Both the position numbers and the translations under genes were made by a program. From a virus, in IMG/VR virus record IMGVR_UViG_3300047200_000500, positions 62,001-126,000 of that record: a DNA stretch of 64,000 nt; one strand, given 5' to 3'. Of this stretch, positions 1 to 9,300 are shown in pieces (position 1 is the first letter of the stretch; every line of letters begins with the position of its first letter). Under the pieces are notes generated by a model. That model had not been told where the DNA came from and did no database searches. It saw only the letters and a program-made list of their open reading frames with translations.

Positions 1-298
1 ATCTGATACTACTATTAAATGTTCTAAGTTCATTGTCAATGCTAGTGGTACTGAGTTTGTGGTTGATGGCCAAGGATTTGGTTCAAACAATCCAATGTTT
101 GCACCAGAAAGTCATGCTCTTCATATCGGTACTATGATAGGTCCAGGTGCTGGTCCAAGTTCTCCCAAGGGTGGTACTGCTCCGCCTGTAACCAAGGAGA
201 AAACACCAAATATGATACCGGCATTTAGAAAGAATAAAGTTAATGGCCCTTACAATGATGTATCAGAAGAGATAATTAAGGGTGAGGAACAAATTTAA
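1..298 (+). CDS. 3' end of a structural gene (possibly baseplate spike), 5' partial
   Basis: The frame is open from the first full codon (position 2) to the stop at 296-298, so this is the last 98 residues of a gene that starts outside the window. The tail is Gly/Pro-rich (MIGPGAGPSSP) and ends acidic; no domain is recognisable. It lies just before a small unknown gene, gp25 and gp6, where contractile-tail loci often carry the gp5/gpV-like spike, so a spike C-terminus is a positional guess only. A GTG at 59 could be taken as a start, but coding continues upstream of it. Confidence 0.6.
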   Translation, partial: SDTTIKCSKFIVNASGTEFVVDGQGFGSNNPMFAPESHALHIGTMIGPGAGPSSPKGGTAPPVTKEKTPNMIPAFRKNKVNGPYNDVSEEIIKGEEQI

Positions 299-302
299 TT
301 AA

Positions 303-1010
303 ATGATCATTAATTTTCCAACAGCATTATACACATCGGTATTACCGGGGATTAATCAACCTGGGAATATAACTTATACTATATCAAATCAAAACCCGCC
401 CAAATCGACCAGTACATTTTTACAACTTCCAAGAACTGAAGAAATTAGAAAATCACCTCAAGCAACATATACAAAATCAGAAAAACGAAAATTCTATAGT
501 GATCTTATATTTAACATAACCATTCCATCATTATCAACTGAGGGTAATGGGTCTAATACATTCGAAATAGGTCAATTTTTAGATTTTACAGATAATACCG
601 AAGTGCAATCTGATCCATATTCTCTTGCATCAATAGAATTAAGACAAGACACTGGTGTCGTTAATTATAAAAAGTATGGCCTAAGCAAGAGTGAATATGA
701 TAATATTGTTAATATAGCTGAACAAAAGATGAATGATATATCTGATGAAATAAATGTGGTAGGAACTAGATTAAATGATAATAAAGAAAATATCTCTTCT
801 AATCAATCAGATATAAATGAATCAACTAAGCTTTATGATAATATCGTTTTAGTTTTGGGTTCTGATAGCGATGAAGCAAAGAAAGTTCAAAGTAAAATTG
901 ATGGATACAATCAATTAAAAGCAGATTTATTAACAGAAAGAGATAATCTTTTAACCAATCTTGATGCACTTAGAACCGATTTATCCAAGATTCGTGAGGT
1001 TGTAAGATAA
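303..1010 (+). CDS. Conserved phage protein of the baseplate cluster
   Basis: A 235-residue protein of unknown function. The N-terminal half is beta-rich and begins with a hydrophobic stretch (MIINFPTALYTSVLP), and the C-terminal half (about residues 115-235) is a long charged helix with heptad-like spacing, probably a coiled coil. It sits between the partial gene upstream and gp25, with its TAA overlapping the gp25 ATG (TAATG), so the two are probably translationally coupled. Proteins with this opening occur beside gp25 in T4-like marine phages as far as I recall; that is memory, not a search. A baseplate role is inferred from position. Confidence 0.7.
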   Translation: MIINFPTALYTSVLPGINQPGNITYTISNQNPPKSTSTFLQLPRTEEIRKSPQATYTKSEKRKFYSDLIFNITIPSLSTEGNGSNTFEIGQFLDFTDNTEVQSDPYSLASIELRQDTGVVNYKKYGLSKSEYDNIVNIAEQKMNDISDEINVVGTRLNDNKENISSNQSDINESTKLYDNIVLVLGSDSDEAKKVQSKIDGYNQLKADLLTERDNLLTNLDALRTDLSKIREVVR

Positions 1011-1420
1011 TGGCTAAACTGTGGGGCACTAATTTTCCTTTTTATAAAGGAAATACTCTTCTTGGAACTACTAATAAAGTGTTACCAAGACAGGAAGATT
1101 ATAGATTAATAAGAAATGATTATTTACAAGGATTAATGACCATTAAAGGTGAAAGATGGTATAGGCCAGACTTTGGTGGTGATATTCCAAGACTTCAATT
1201 TGACCCAAATGATGTTAATAGCAGAACTGCTATCGAAGATACTATTAGAGAATATACTATCAAATACCACCCAATGATAAGATTGTCAAATATTCAAATT
1301 GATGATGACATTAATGTTCCAAATAAAGTTGGAATTAAAATATATGGTAAGTGGGAAGTAACATCAGCTATGAGCGATCAACTTTTGGCAAGCATAATTA
1401 TCCCAGTCACAGGAGTATGA
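1010..1420 (+). CDS. 25: Baseplate wedge protein gp25-like
   Basis: A 136-residue member of the gp25/gpW lysozyme-like baseplate family. It contains the family signature GERWYRPDFG (about residues 47-56), followed by an acidic helix (AIEDTIREYTIKYHPMI) and a strand ending in IIPVTGV. In T4, gp25 holds the wedge proteins together with gp6 at the core of the baseplate. Length matches T4 gp25 (132 residues). It is directly followed by gp6, the usual order in contractile tails. The start overlaps the previous stop. Confidence 0.9.
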   Translation: MAKLWGTNFPFYKGNTLLGTTNKVLPRQEDYRLIRNDYLQGLMTIKGERWYRPDFGGDIPRLQFDPNDVNSRTAIEDTIREYTIKYHPMIRLSNIQIDDDINVPNKVGIKIYGKWEVTSAMSDQLLASIIIPVTGV

Positions 1421-1423
1421 TAA

Positions 1424-3145
1424 ATGGCCGTTACTACTGATACTATAAATGTTGCAATAGTATTGCCAGATTCCCCAGAGGAAGTTGGTGTAGTTTTACC
1501 ATCGTCTAGTTTAAGACGTATTGATTTTTCTGCACTAGAATTTGAAACCGCTAGAAGAATGGCGATTGAATATGTAAAAACTTACTTCAGTGCTGACTTT
1601 AATGATTTTGTTCTCAGCAATGGTACAATAATGTTTGTTGAACTTGTTTCCGCTATGACTGGAATATTATCAGAACGTTCTGATATAGTTGCTGATGAAG
1701 CTTTTTTACCGACTGCCCAATCAAGAACTGCCGTTTCTCAGCATTTGGAATTAATTGGCCAAACATTAACAGTTGCTTCTCCTGCTGTAGCTGACATAGA
1801 ATGTACAATTGGCACTCCTTCATCTTTTGATATAGCTATCCCACCTGGCTTGATATTTTCTTTAACTGGACCAGATGGTAGCCCGTTAACTTATGAATTA
1901 TTTAGATCACCAGGAGATTATAGTAGTGATATTGTAATTCCACGTGGTAAAAGAGGGATAGTTGCATTTGCTATCGAAGGACAATTTGGTTCAGATGTTA
2001 CAATTACTTCTGACGGTACAGCGAATCAATATGTCGATATATTAAAAAACAATGTTTTAGATGATCCAATCATTGTTCACATTGAAACTGGGTCAAGTTC
2101 TACAGAATGGACTAGAATTGATTTCTTAGAAAAAGCTGATGCTAATTCTGAAGTTTTTGAAGTGACACATCTTGATGATCGTACAAGAGTCATGTTTGGC
2201 GATAACAGTAATGGTAAGATACCAATTGATGGTCAATTAATAAGAATTAGTTATAGAATAGGTGGTGGAATAAGAGGGAGAATAGGTGGCAATACAATTA
2301 ATGAGAGCAGGACTATAAGTGGTAGTCAATTTGCAGCTACTACTGTCTCATTTAACAATTCTTCTCCATCTCGTGGTGGATATGATGATGAAAACTTAGA
2401 TGATGCGAAAAAACGCGCTCCAAGAGAATTTGCTACCCATAATAACATAGCGACTTCTGATGATTACGTATTTGTTTCATCTACATTTAAACACCCTGTA
2501 TATGGTGCAGTTTCTAAATCTGTCGCAGTTGTCAGAACTGGTATCGAATATGGCAATCCGGCAGATGGAGACACTAATTTAGATTATGTCGTTCAACAAA
2601 TACGTGCTGCTCCCACAGTTGAAGAAGCTAAGCAATATCTATTAGCAAATTACGTTAATAAAAATGTTGTTGACATGTTTTTATTACAAGAAGGTGACAA
2701 TTTACCAATAATTCCAAGTATTGGACTTAAGACAGCGCTTAGTAATTATATTTCAACTCTTAATGTGTTTACAGATGAACTTAGAATTAATGATGGGTCA
2801 CTCTTACCTGTTAATTTGGAATTAACTGTTGTATTAACAAGAAATGCTGATGCGGCAACAGTCAAAAGTCAGGTATTATTTGCTATAAATAATGTGTTTG
2901 ATTTAACTAATAGAAATATGGGCCAAGAATTTAACAGAAGTGATCTAATATATGGAATAAAAAATGTTGATGGTGTTAAATCAGTTGACATGTTTAATCC
3001 TACTGATGATTACCCGCCACTTAGAAGAATTGTAACTAAAGATGAAAGGGCAGCTAATATTCAAGGAGTTGGCGTTAACGAATTAATAGTACTTGGTTCA
3101 CAAAATATCCAGTTTTATCTTGAACAAGGTAATATTAACATATAA
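1424..3145 (+). CDS. 6: Baseplate wedge protein gp6 (baseplate J family)
   Basis: A 573-residue baseplate J/gp6-type protein. Residues about 100-250 form the beta-rich middle, and the segment around residues 315-350 (ENLDDAKKRAPREFAT, then SDDYVF) is the characteristic baseplate-J alpha region that introduces the next domain. In T4, gp6 dimers form the continuous inner ring of the baseplate. T4 gp6 is 660 residues, so this copy is somewhat short. An AGGAG Shine-Dalgarno lies about 8 bases before the ATG at 1424. The gene order gp25-gp6 supports the call. Confidence 0.87.
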   Translation: MAVTTDTINVAIVLPDSPEEVGVVLPSSSLRRIDFSALEFETARRMAIEYVKTYFSADFNDFVLSNGTIMFVELVSAMTGILSERSDIVADEAFLPTAQSRTAVSQHLELIGQTLTVASPAVADIECTIGTPSSFDIAIPPGLIFSLTGPDGSPLTYELFRSPGDYSSDIVIPRGKRGIVAFAIEGQFGSDVTITSDGTANQYVDILKNNVLDDPIIVHIETGSSSTEWTRIDFLEKADANSEVFEVTHLDDRTRVMFGDNSNGKIPIDGQLIRISYRIGGGIRGRIGGNTINESRTISGSQFAATTVSFNNSSPSRGGYDDENLDDAKKRAPREFATHNNIATSDDYVFVSSTFKHPVYGAVSKSVAVVRTGIEYGNPADGDTNLDYVVQQIRAAPTVEEAKQYLLANYVNKNVVDMFLLQEGDNLPIIPSIGLKTALSNYISTLNVFTDELRINDGSLLPVNLELTVVLTRNADAATVKSQVLFAINNVFDLTNRNMGQEFNRSDLIYGIKNVDGVKSVDMFNPTDDYPPLRRIVTKDERAANIQGVGVNELIVLGSQNIQFYLEQGNINI

Positions 3146-3146
3146 T

Positions 3147-3425
3147 ATGACCACATCATCAACATTTTGTCGTAAAGCTATTAATTTGAATTTTGTCCAT
3201 GCTAGGATTCCGCTGATAAAAAAAGATATTAAAAATACTGCCATGTATTCTGATGTTTTTCCAGTAATAAAGAATACTTATTTTAATGTTCATGCTGATG
3301 GAATATTTTCCGAGTTATTACACCTTGTTGATACTATCCCATGTTCTGATAATAATTTAATTGCACTTGGTGTTATTAATCAATACAATGATAGTCAGTC
3401 TAATATTTCAGACATTGATAATTAG
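3147..3425 (+). CDS. Hypothetical protein
   Basis: A protein of 92 residues beginning MTTSSTFCRK, rich in Asn and Ile, with no recognised domain. The open frame extends upstream to an ATG at 3093, inside gp6, but the ATG at 3147, one base after the gp6 stop, gives a compact junction and is preferred. It lies between gp6 and the neck protein gene. A structural or assembly role is only positional. Confidence 0.55.
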   Translation: MTTSSTFCRKAINLNFVHARIPLIKKDIKNTAMYSDVFPVIKNTYFNVHADGIFSELLHLVDTIPCSDNNLIALGVINQYNDSQSNISDIDN

Positions 3426-3442
3426 TATATCAAAAATAATTC

Positions 3443-4180
3443 ATGGCTATAATAGGACCATCTGAAGGGCCAGCAGTATTAAAAATTGATAGTAATCCTA
3501 TCAAAGCTGAAGTGTTGTCTCATTTTGGTCATCCTACTATTCGTGTTGAGTTGGATGAAACAGCACTTGAAATGATATTAAGAACAGCTGGTGATTTGAT
3601 GGCTGGCTATTTTCCATTTGAAGAAAAAAGAGCCTATTTTTATACAAAACCATTAGTTGATGAATATCCTCTTCCAAAAGATGCATATTGGATCAAGGAT
3701 GTAAAATGGGATCCATCAATAACAAGGGTTGGTGATATTTTTGGCGCTGAAAGTTATTTATTTAATGTAGGTAATGTAACAGGTATCCAGAATTTACTTC
3801 TTGATTATCACTTACTTCAATCATATCGTAAATTTAGCCAGAGAATGCTTGCAACTGAAGGTCAATGGGAAGTTAAAGGTGACAATTTAATTAAACTTGT
3901 TCCGATTCCTAGGGGTGCGTTTCCAGTATTTGTTGAATATTTTCCTGCAGTTAATCAATGGCGCACACCGGCAGCTAGAGAATTGACACGCAGACTTGTA
4001 ATAGCCGAAGCTTCAATGATATTAGGCAATATTAGAACTAAACGTGCTCTTCCATTACCTGATGGTGGAACATCTACTTTTGGTGGTGAAACGTTATTTG
4101 CTAAGGGATATGAAGAAAGAGAAAAGGTTTATAAAGAGGCATTACTACTTGGGGAGCCACCTGGCATATACGCTTTGTGA
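3443..4180 (+). CDS. 13: Neck protein gp13-like
   Basis: A 245-residue protein resembling T4 gp13 (309 residues) at both ends. The N-terminus has HFGHPTIRVELDETALE, comparable to the T4 segment LGAPIINVELTPDQIYD, and the C-terminus ends with a Leu-Pro-x-Gly-Gly segment and LLLGEPPGIYAL, comparable to LYLLDPPFGILVG in T4. gp13 binds the portal/neck and, with gp14, closes the filled head before tail joining. Shorter than T4 gp13. The start has no Shine-Dalgarno and an A-rich leader. The comparison was made from memory of the T4 sequence. Confidence 0.7.
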   Translation: MAIIGPSEGPAVLKIDSNPIKAEVLSHFGHPTIRVELDETALEMILRTAGDLMAGYFPFEEKRAYFYTKPLVDEYPLPKDAYWIKDVKWDPSITRVGDIFGAESYLFNVGNVTGIQNLLLDYHLLQSYRKFSQRMLATEGQWEVKGDNLIKLVPIPRGAFPVFVEYFPAVNQWRTPAARELTRRLVIAEASMILGNIRTKRALPLPDGGTSTFGGETLFAKGYEEREKVYKEALLLGEPPGIYAL

Positions 4181-4227
4181 TTATTGATATTTAATGTTTC
4201 AAATTTAGTGTATATAAAAAATAAATT

Positions 4228-4677
4228 ATGGACACTAAATTATTAAGCAAATTAAATAAATGTGTTACTTATAATGACATATTATTACTATCTGAAGATT
4301 TGTACAGTAGTGGGATTTTAATCCAGAGAACTAATTCGAATAAAATCATTTTGTGCGTTGTAAATGAAAAAGGTAGGGTCAGCTGTAATAAAATATTTGA
4401 AGATTTTGTTCCATTGACATCATGTGGAAATGAAGGCGGAATGCTGCCAAATAAAATATTGTTAAATATTATAGAATTTGTTAATAATATCAAGGATGCG
4501 GTCAAAATAAATAATCAAATTATTAATGTAAATGCTATGTATGGAACATCTTTAAGTAGATTGTCAATAAATAATGAAGCAGAAAAATCAATGGTTGAAG
4601 AACTTAAAAATGCATTATTGATCGATGATGTTGATGCTATTTCAAGAAGTTGCAATGGTGAATATGATGAAATATAG
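4228..4677 (+). CDS. Hypothetical protein
   Basis: A 149-residue protein with no recognised domain. The middle contains a conspicuous Cys/Gly segment (TSCGNEGGMLPNK) followed by a helix; the C-terminus is acidic. The leader before the ATG is A/T-rich without a Shine-Dalgarno. Its last 14 bases overlap the start region of the next tail-fibre gene. Function unknown. Confidence 0.6.
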   Translation: MDTKLLSKLNKCVTYNDILLLSEDLYSSGILIQRTNSNKIILCVVNEKGRVSCNKIFEDFVPLTSCGNEGGMLPNKILLNIIEFVNNIKDAVKINNQIINVNAMYGTSLSRLSINNEAEKSMVEELKNALLIDDVDAISRSCNGEYDEI

Positions 4678-5008
4678 ATTTACTGTTCCAAAGTCAAGAG
4701 GAATACCGCAATCTGCTGCTATAAATCCTGACACTACTGCGGTGATTACTAATGATTTGTTTTTACATTTACTGTTTGGTAGGATAGCTGCTTCTGATAA
4801 TAGCACACATGAACTTAATACCAAATATGATCCAGAAACTGATGTTTTATCATTAGAAATACCAGATGAATTTATTGATCTAATAGAAAAGATTAAAAAA
4901 GATCAGAAATTACAGAGATTTATCGATTGGTTGGTGTCAGGTTTAGCAGCAAGTTCTATTTCATATGATAATAGCACATCTGGATTAATTGCTCAAAATT
5001 TACAATAG
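4664..5008 (+). CDS. Tail fibre protein, N-terminal part (ends at a -1 slippery site)
   Basis: Starting at ATG 4664 (or 4667), this frame encodes about 114 residues beginning MMKYRFTVPKSRGIPQS and stops at TAG 5006-5008. Immediately before the stop is A AAT TTA (4996-5002), a canonical -1 slippery heptamer in the correct phase. In the -1 frame, coding continues with no stop to 6168, while that frame has no ATG, GTG or TTG before 5272. I read this as the first part of one tail-fibre protein of about 501 residues, produced by frameshifting or broken by a one-base deletion in the AAAA run. Upstream starts in the same frame (4625-4655) lie inside the previous gene. Confidence 0.6.
   Translation: MMKYRFTVPKSRGIPQSAAINPDTTAVITNDLFLHLLFGRIAASDNSTHELNTKYDPETDVLSLEIPDEFIDLIEKIKKDQKLQRFIDWLVSGLAASSISYDNSTSGLIAQNLQ
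4996..5002 (+). promoter_or_regulatory. Candidate programmed -1 ribosomal frameshift site
   Basis: The heptamer A AAT TTA fits X XXY YYZ in the zero frame of the upstream ORF (codons CAA AAT TTA CAA TAG) and sits one codon before the TAG. The same heptamer is the slippery site of the Rous sarcoma virus gag-pol shift. A weak 6-bp stem, CAACTA at 5026-5031 with TAGTTG at 5054-5059, lies downstream, but the spacing (23 nt) is longer than usual and no clear pseudoknot is visible. A sequencing deletion in the preceding AAAA is the main alternative. Confidence 0.45.
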
Positions 5009-6168
5009 CTCCTTTAGTAAATTATCAACTAACCGCTAATGAATACAGTTATGTAGTTGTCAATTATAATAATGGGATTCCAATATATCAGGTTGTCACT
5101 AATAACACATTAATAAATCATGCAGATATTATTGCTGTTTGTAATGTCATATGGGAATCTGTTGGATTAATTAATGAAGCACACATATTTAATGTTGGAG
5201 AATATGGCCTAGGTTTAACAAATAAAGTAAGTCATAGATTAATTCATACTGAAAGATTTGGATATCAAAATGGTTTGATGCTTGAAGAAATACCAACAAG
5301 ATATATTACTATTGATGATGGCACTATTTGGTATGATGGTGAAGAAATCGTTCTTTCTCCTATAGATACATCAGCTACTAATTATCATCTTTATTATCAT
5401 TCTGCTCCAAATGTTTGGACAGCGGAACATAGAAGTCAGTATCCAAACACTGAGTATGATGATAACACTGGTGGATTAAAGACACTGGATAATAATAAAT
5501 GGGGTGTTATTTGGGTTTATCGTGGCATCACAGGCAGTGATGTTTATGTTGTTCTTGGTGGAGCAAGCTACAATCATCTTCTTGATGTCCAGTCAACTCA
5601 ACCACCAGCGAGTTTACCATCTGTAATTGCAAAACAAGCTGTGCTTGTTGGTAGAATTATTATTAAAAAGAGTGATACTACAGCCACTCAGATAGACTCA
5701 TCTTTTAGTGTTATTTTCACTCCATCCGGTGTTATATCACATAACGATTTATCTGATATTCAAGGTGGTACAACTAATCAATATTACCATTTAACAAATC
5801 GACAGGCAACTGGATTAATCACTAAAACTGTTACGTTTGTGATCGATGGTGGAAGTTCAGTTCCTTTAATTGGAGCATATGCATCTATAGTTATTCCATT
5901 TGCTGGAACTATAACTGGATGGAAGATTGTCTTAGATGTGTCTGGGTCTTGTGTGTTAGATCTCTGGAAACTCAATGCAGCTAAACCAACTATTGCTAAT
6001 ACTATTACGGCAGCGGCAAAACCAACATTGGTTACTTCAGCATATGTTGCATCGTCTACGTTAACTGGTTGGACAACGGCAGTGGTGGTGAATGACATCA
6101 TGACAATAAATTTAGATTCAGTAACCACTTGCAAGAGAATAACATTGCAATTGGAGATTGCAATCTAA
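5002..6168 (+). CDS. Tail fibre protein, C-terminal part (entered by -1 shift)
   Basis: Frame 1 is open from 4975 to 6168 but has no conventional start until TTG 5272 / ATG 5275. The stretch 5002-5274 is clearly coding (for example YQLTANEYSYVVVNYN), so the product probably begins in the preceding ORF and enters here after the slippery site. It contains HNDLSDIQGGTTNQYYHLT (around 5740-5800), a motif common at the trunk-to-tip junction of phage tail fibres, then a Thr/Ala-rich beta-structured tip. From the shift point it has 388 codons. If no shift occurs, the fallback gene is 5275-6168 (297 residues). Probable receptor-binding or fibre role. Confidence 0.6.
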   Translation, partial: TIAPLVNYQLTANEYSYVVVNYNNGIPIYQVVTNNTLINHADIIAVCNVIWESVGLINEAHIFNVGEYGLGLTNKVSHRLIHTERFGYQNGLMLEEIPTRYITIDDGTIWYDGEEIVLSPIDTSATNYHLYYHSAPNVWTAEHRSQYPNTEYDDNTGGLKTLDNNKWGVIWVYRGITGSDVYVVLGGASYNHLLDVQSTQPPASLPSVIAKQAVLVGRIIIKKSDTTATQIDSSFSVIFTPSGVISHNDLSDIQGGTTNQYYHLTNRQATGLITKTVTFVIDGGSSVPLIGAYASIVIPFAGTITGWKIVLDVSGSCVLDLWKLNAAKPTIANTITAAAKPTLVTSAYVASSTLTGWTTAVVVNDIMTINLDSVTTCKRITLQLEIAI

Positions 6169-6362
6169 TGCCTCTTCCATCTCAATTACTAGAAGGAGTT
6201 GCACAGTTAGTAAGAGAATGTTGCAACGAACAAAATAACTACACCCACTATGAAATGGTGACTATAGGTGAATTCAACTACAAAGTTTGTATAAAATTAT
6301 ATGATGTAGATGATGAAAAAGATGCAAAGATTACTTCTATTACCGTAAAAAGAGAAGATTGA
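6168..6362 (+). CDS. Small hypothetical protein in the fibre cluster
   Basis: The ATG at 6168 overlaps the preceding stop (TAATG) and encodes 64 residues beginning MPLPSQLLEGVAQLV. It has two adjacent Cys (ECCNEQ) and an acidic C-terminus, with no known domain. The open frame extends upstream to 6129 inside the fibre gene, but the coupled start is preferred. It lies 3 bp before the large fibre gene, so a fibre chaperone is conceivable but not shown. Confidence 0.6.
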   Translation: MPLPSQLLEGVAQLVRECCNEQNNYTHYEMVTIGEFNYKVCIKLYDVDDEKDAKITSITVKRED

Positions 6363-6365
6363 TTT

Positions 6366-9300
6366 ATGCCAGATTTTAAAACTTTAGTTTATTCCTTGAC
6401 TAAAGATGCCTCTTTAGGCAATTTTCAATTTTTATCTTCGTCAAATACCGCTTCTGATATTTTATTAAATAATGGTGCTAATTGGAGTAATCAGACCGCT
6501 AATATTACACCGCAATCAAGTGTTGCTGTTAATATATTAAATATAGCTGGAATAAATTATGGTGCTGTAGGTGCTGTATGGTATTTTGGGTCAACTGCGA
6601 AGTTCGATACTTTAGATATTCAATTCTCTAATAATACAAGCACGAACGCAACAAGAACAACTACTTGGGAATACTGGAATGGTTCAGTGTGGACTGTAAT
6701 GGATCAGACGGGTTCTACAGCAAGAGTAACTGCTTCGACAGGTGCATTTGCAATATCTAACGCTACAATTATTCAACTTAAATTTCATCCTGATATTTAC
6801 AATAATTGGTTAACAACAACAGTTAATGGTGGATCTGCACTTTACTATATAAGATGCACAATAGGAGTCGCGGCTTTTACAACAGCAGCATTTAGTAATA
6901 TAAGCATTTGGGACCATTATACTAATTTCGGTTTCAATAACTTTGATAAAGTCTACACAACAGTTGATGATGTTGCATTTACTGATGTAACTCTTGTCGC
7001 TCGATCTACTACAACTGGTGCTTTTACTTTTATTTCTAATACAACCAATGCCCGTTTTTATATTGGATTGGATAGCGATAATCTATCTGGATTTAGAGTT
7101 ACACTTTCAACAGCAGGAACTACCGGAACTGGAATTTACGAATATTGGAATGGATCAACATGGACTGCTCTTTCGTATGAGTGGTTTGGACTTTTAACGA
7201 CTGGTAATGCTGATCTTGTAAATTTAAAGACTACTAGTTCTGGATTCATAATATTTAAAGGTTCTCCTGCTGGATGGGTTACTTCTGCTGTAGATGGAGT
7301 CACGAAGTATTGGATTCGCTATAGAGTAACTCTTGCTTATGTTACTCAACCAATATTTAGTTCTTTGATTGCATTTAAAGACAGAACGCTAACAAGAACA
7401 GTATATATTCCAGAAACTTCAAATAGAAGTTTCAAAAGCGTTTTTGCTAAGATTCATTTTTATAATCCACTTACAACATCATTAGGAAGATTCATTATCC
7501 AAGGTAGACTTGGAAGTGGATCGTATATTCCTGCTACTATAGGGACATCTAATGCACCTACCGGGACATTCTCTTCAGTAGATGGGAAACTATTTTCAAC
7601 TACATCAAATGATGCTGTGTTTACTGATGAAACTTCAGATGCCTCCACATCAGGTGGTAACGATGTTACTGTAACTAATACAGTTAATTCTAATATATAT
7701 TTTGGTTTTCCAAATGATGTAAAGTGGAAGAATAATGTAATTTCATTGGCTATAACTCCGAATAATCTTTTTGATGGTGGCGTTGTTATTTGGGAATATT
7801 GGAATGGATCATCTTGGACTGCATTCACTCCAATTGTAGTTAATGCTGACATTAGTTTAAATCAAAAGGCCAATACAGTTATCAATGTTCAGATTCCATT
7901 AATTTCAAATTGGGTATCAAATACTGTAAATTCATTTACTGGTTACTTCATTCGCAGAAGAATTACAACAATTTATTCAACTGCTACTACATGGAGTAGA
8001 GTTAGTTTTAATTTACCAATAACGAATGAAACTCAGTGGACAAACACTGGTGAAAATAATTCAAATGGACTTCTTGTTGACTTAACTTCTCTATTTACAA
8101 GTCAGTTTTCTGGAGTATCACAACAACTTGATTTAAAAGTCGCTATGGAATCCGTAAATGGTATTCTAGGTGACTTTCCTATTATGTCTGGTGAGTTATA
8201 TATTACTTATGCTGCTGATAATCAAATAACTAGAATAAAAACAGTTATTATTCCATTAGACTCATCGGCATCAGTTCTAACAGGAACTCTTACAAGTATT
8301 GGAAGCAATCAGATTCCACAGCTTTCAACTTATCTTCCTGAAGCATTAAAGACCATAAGAAACTTCTATATAGTCTTTACTGGTGAAGATTGCTGTTCAG
8401 TTGGTTTATCTACAGAATTTGCCATGAGACTTGATAGTGATGCGGCAAGATATACATGGGGACAGTTTTCCAGCGGATTAACTGGAAACTTAGTGAAGTA
8501 TATCTTTACTAAAGATGATATAGCAACCGGTTCGACTCATGATATTCAAATGGCTATTACTGCACGCAATACTAGCGTAAAGAATTGGCAGATGTATGCA
8601 GTAGTTACTTATGAATATGATTCATTTGCGACAGAAAGAGTTATAAACTCATTAATGTTGCCATTTGAAACTTCAAGCACTTTCTTATCTCAAGATAATC
8701 CTTTGCTCCCAGAAAAGGTTAGAAAGAGTTTCTACATTCAAGAGCCTGGAATAATTGACAATGAAAGAATAGGATGCTACCTATCCTTTACTGATTTAGC
8801 TAATCCATTCCTAAATATAAAGGAAATGAATGAAGCTAATTTCACAGCGGTTTCTTGGATTGCACCATCAACAACTTGCGGTGGTTTCAGGTACTCTTGG
8901 AGACTTCCATCTCAGAATTTATCAAGAGGATTAAATACCATTGGCGTTGATATGTATGGGAACGCTAAGGCATCAGCAGAGCCTTCTTGTGCTTATACTT
9001 GTGGTTATTTTTTAGTAAATTATCGATCTGATATAGCTACAACAGGAATTGAATCACACAACAAGATGATCATGTGCATGGCAGCTGTCCAGAATATGAA
9101 TATTAGAGCTAACAGAGGTAATAATAATTTAACTAATCCATTTACAAATTGGTTTTTAAATGACTTTGGATTAATTGGTGAATTCTATCAAGTGACTAAT
9201 CCGAATACTTCAGTATCTATTGATAATAGATTCTCTATAGAGAACACAGTAAATACTCTTAATACGAGAGCTATTCTTGGCATTGGGGGTGGATTGCAGG

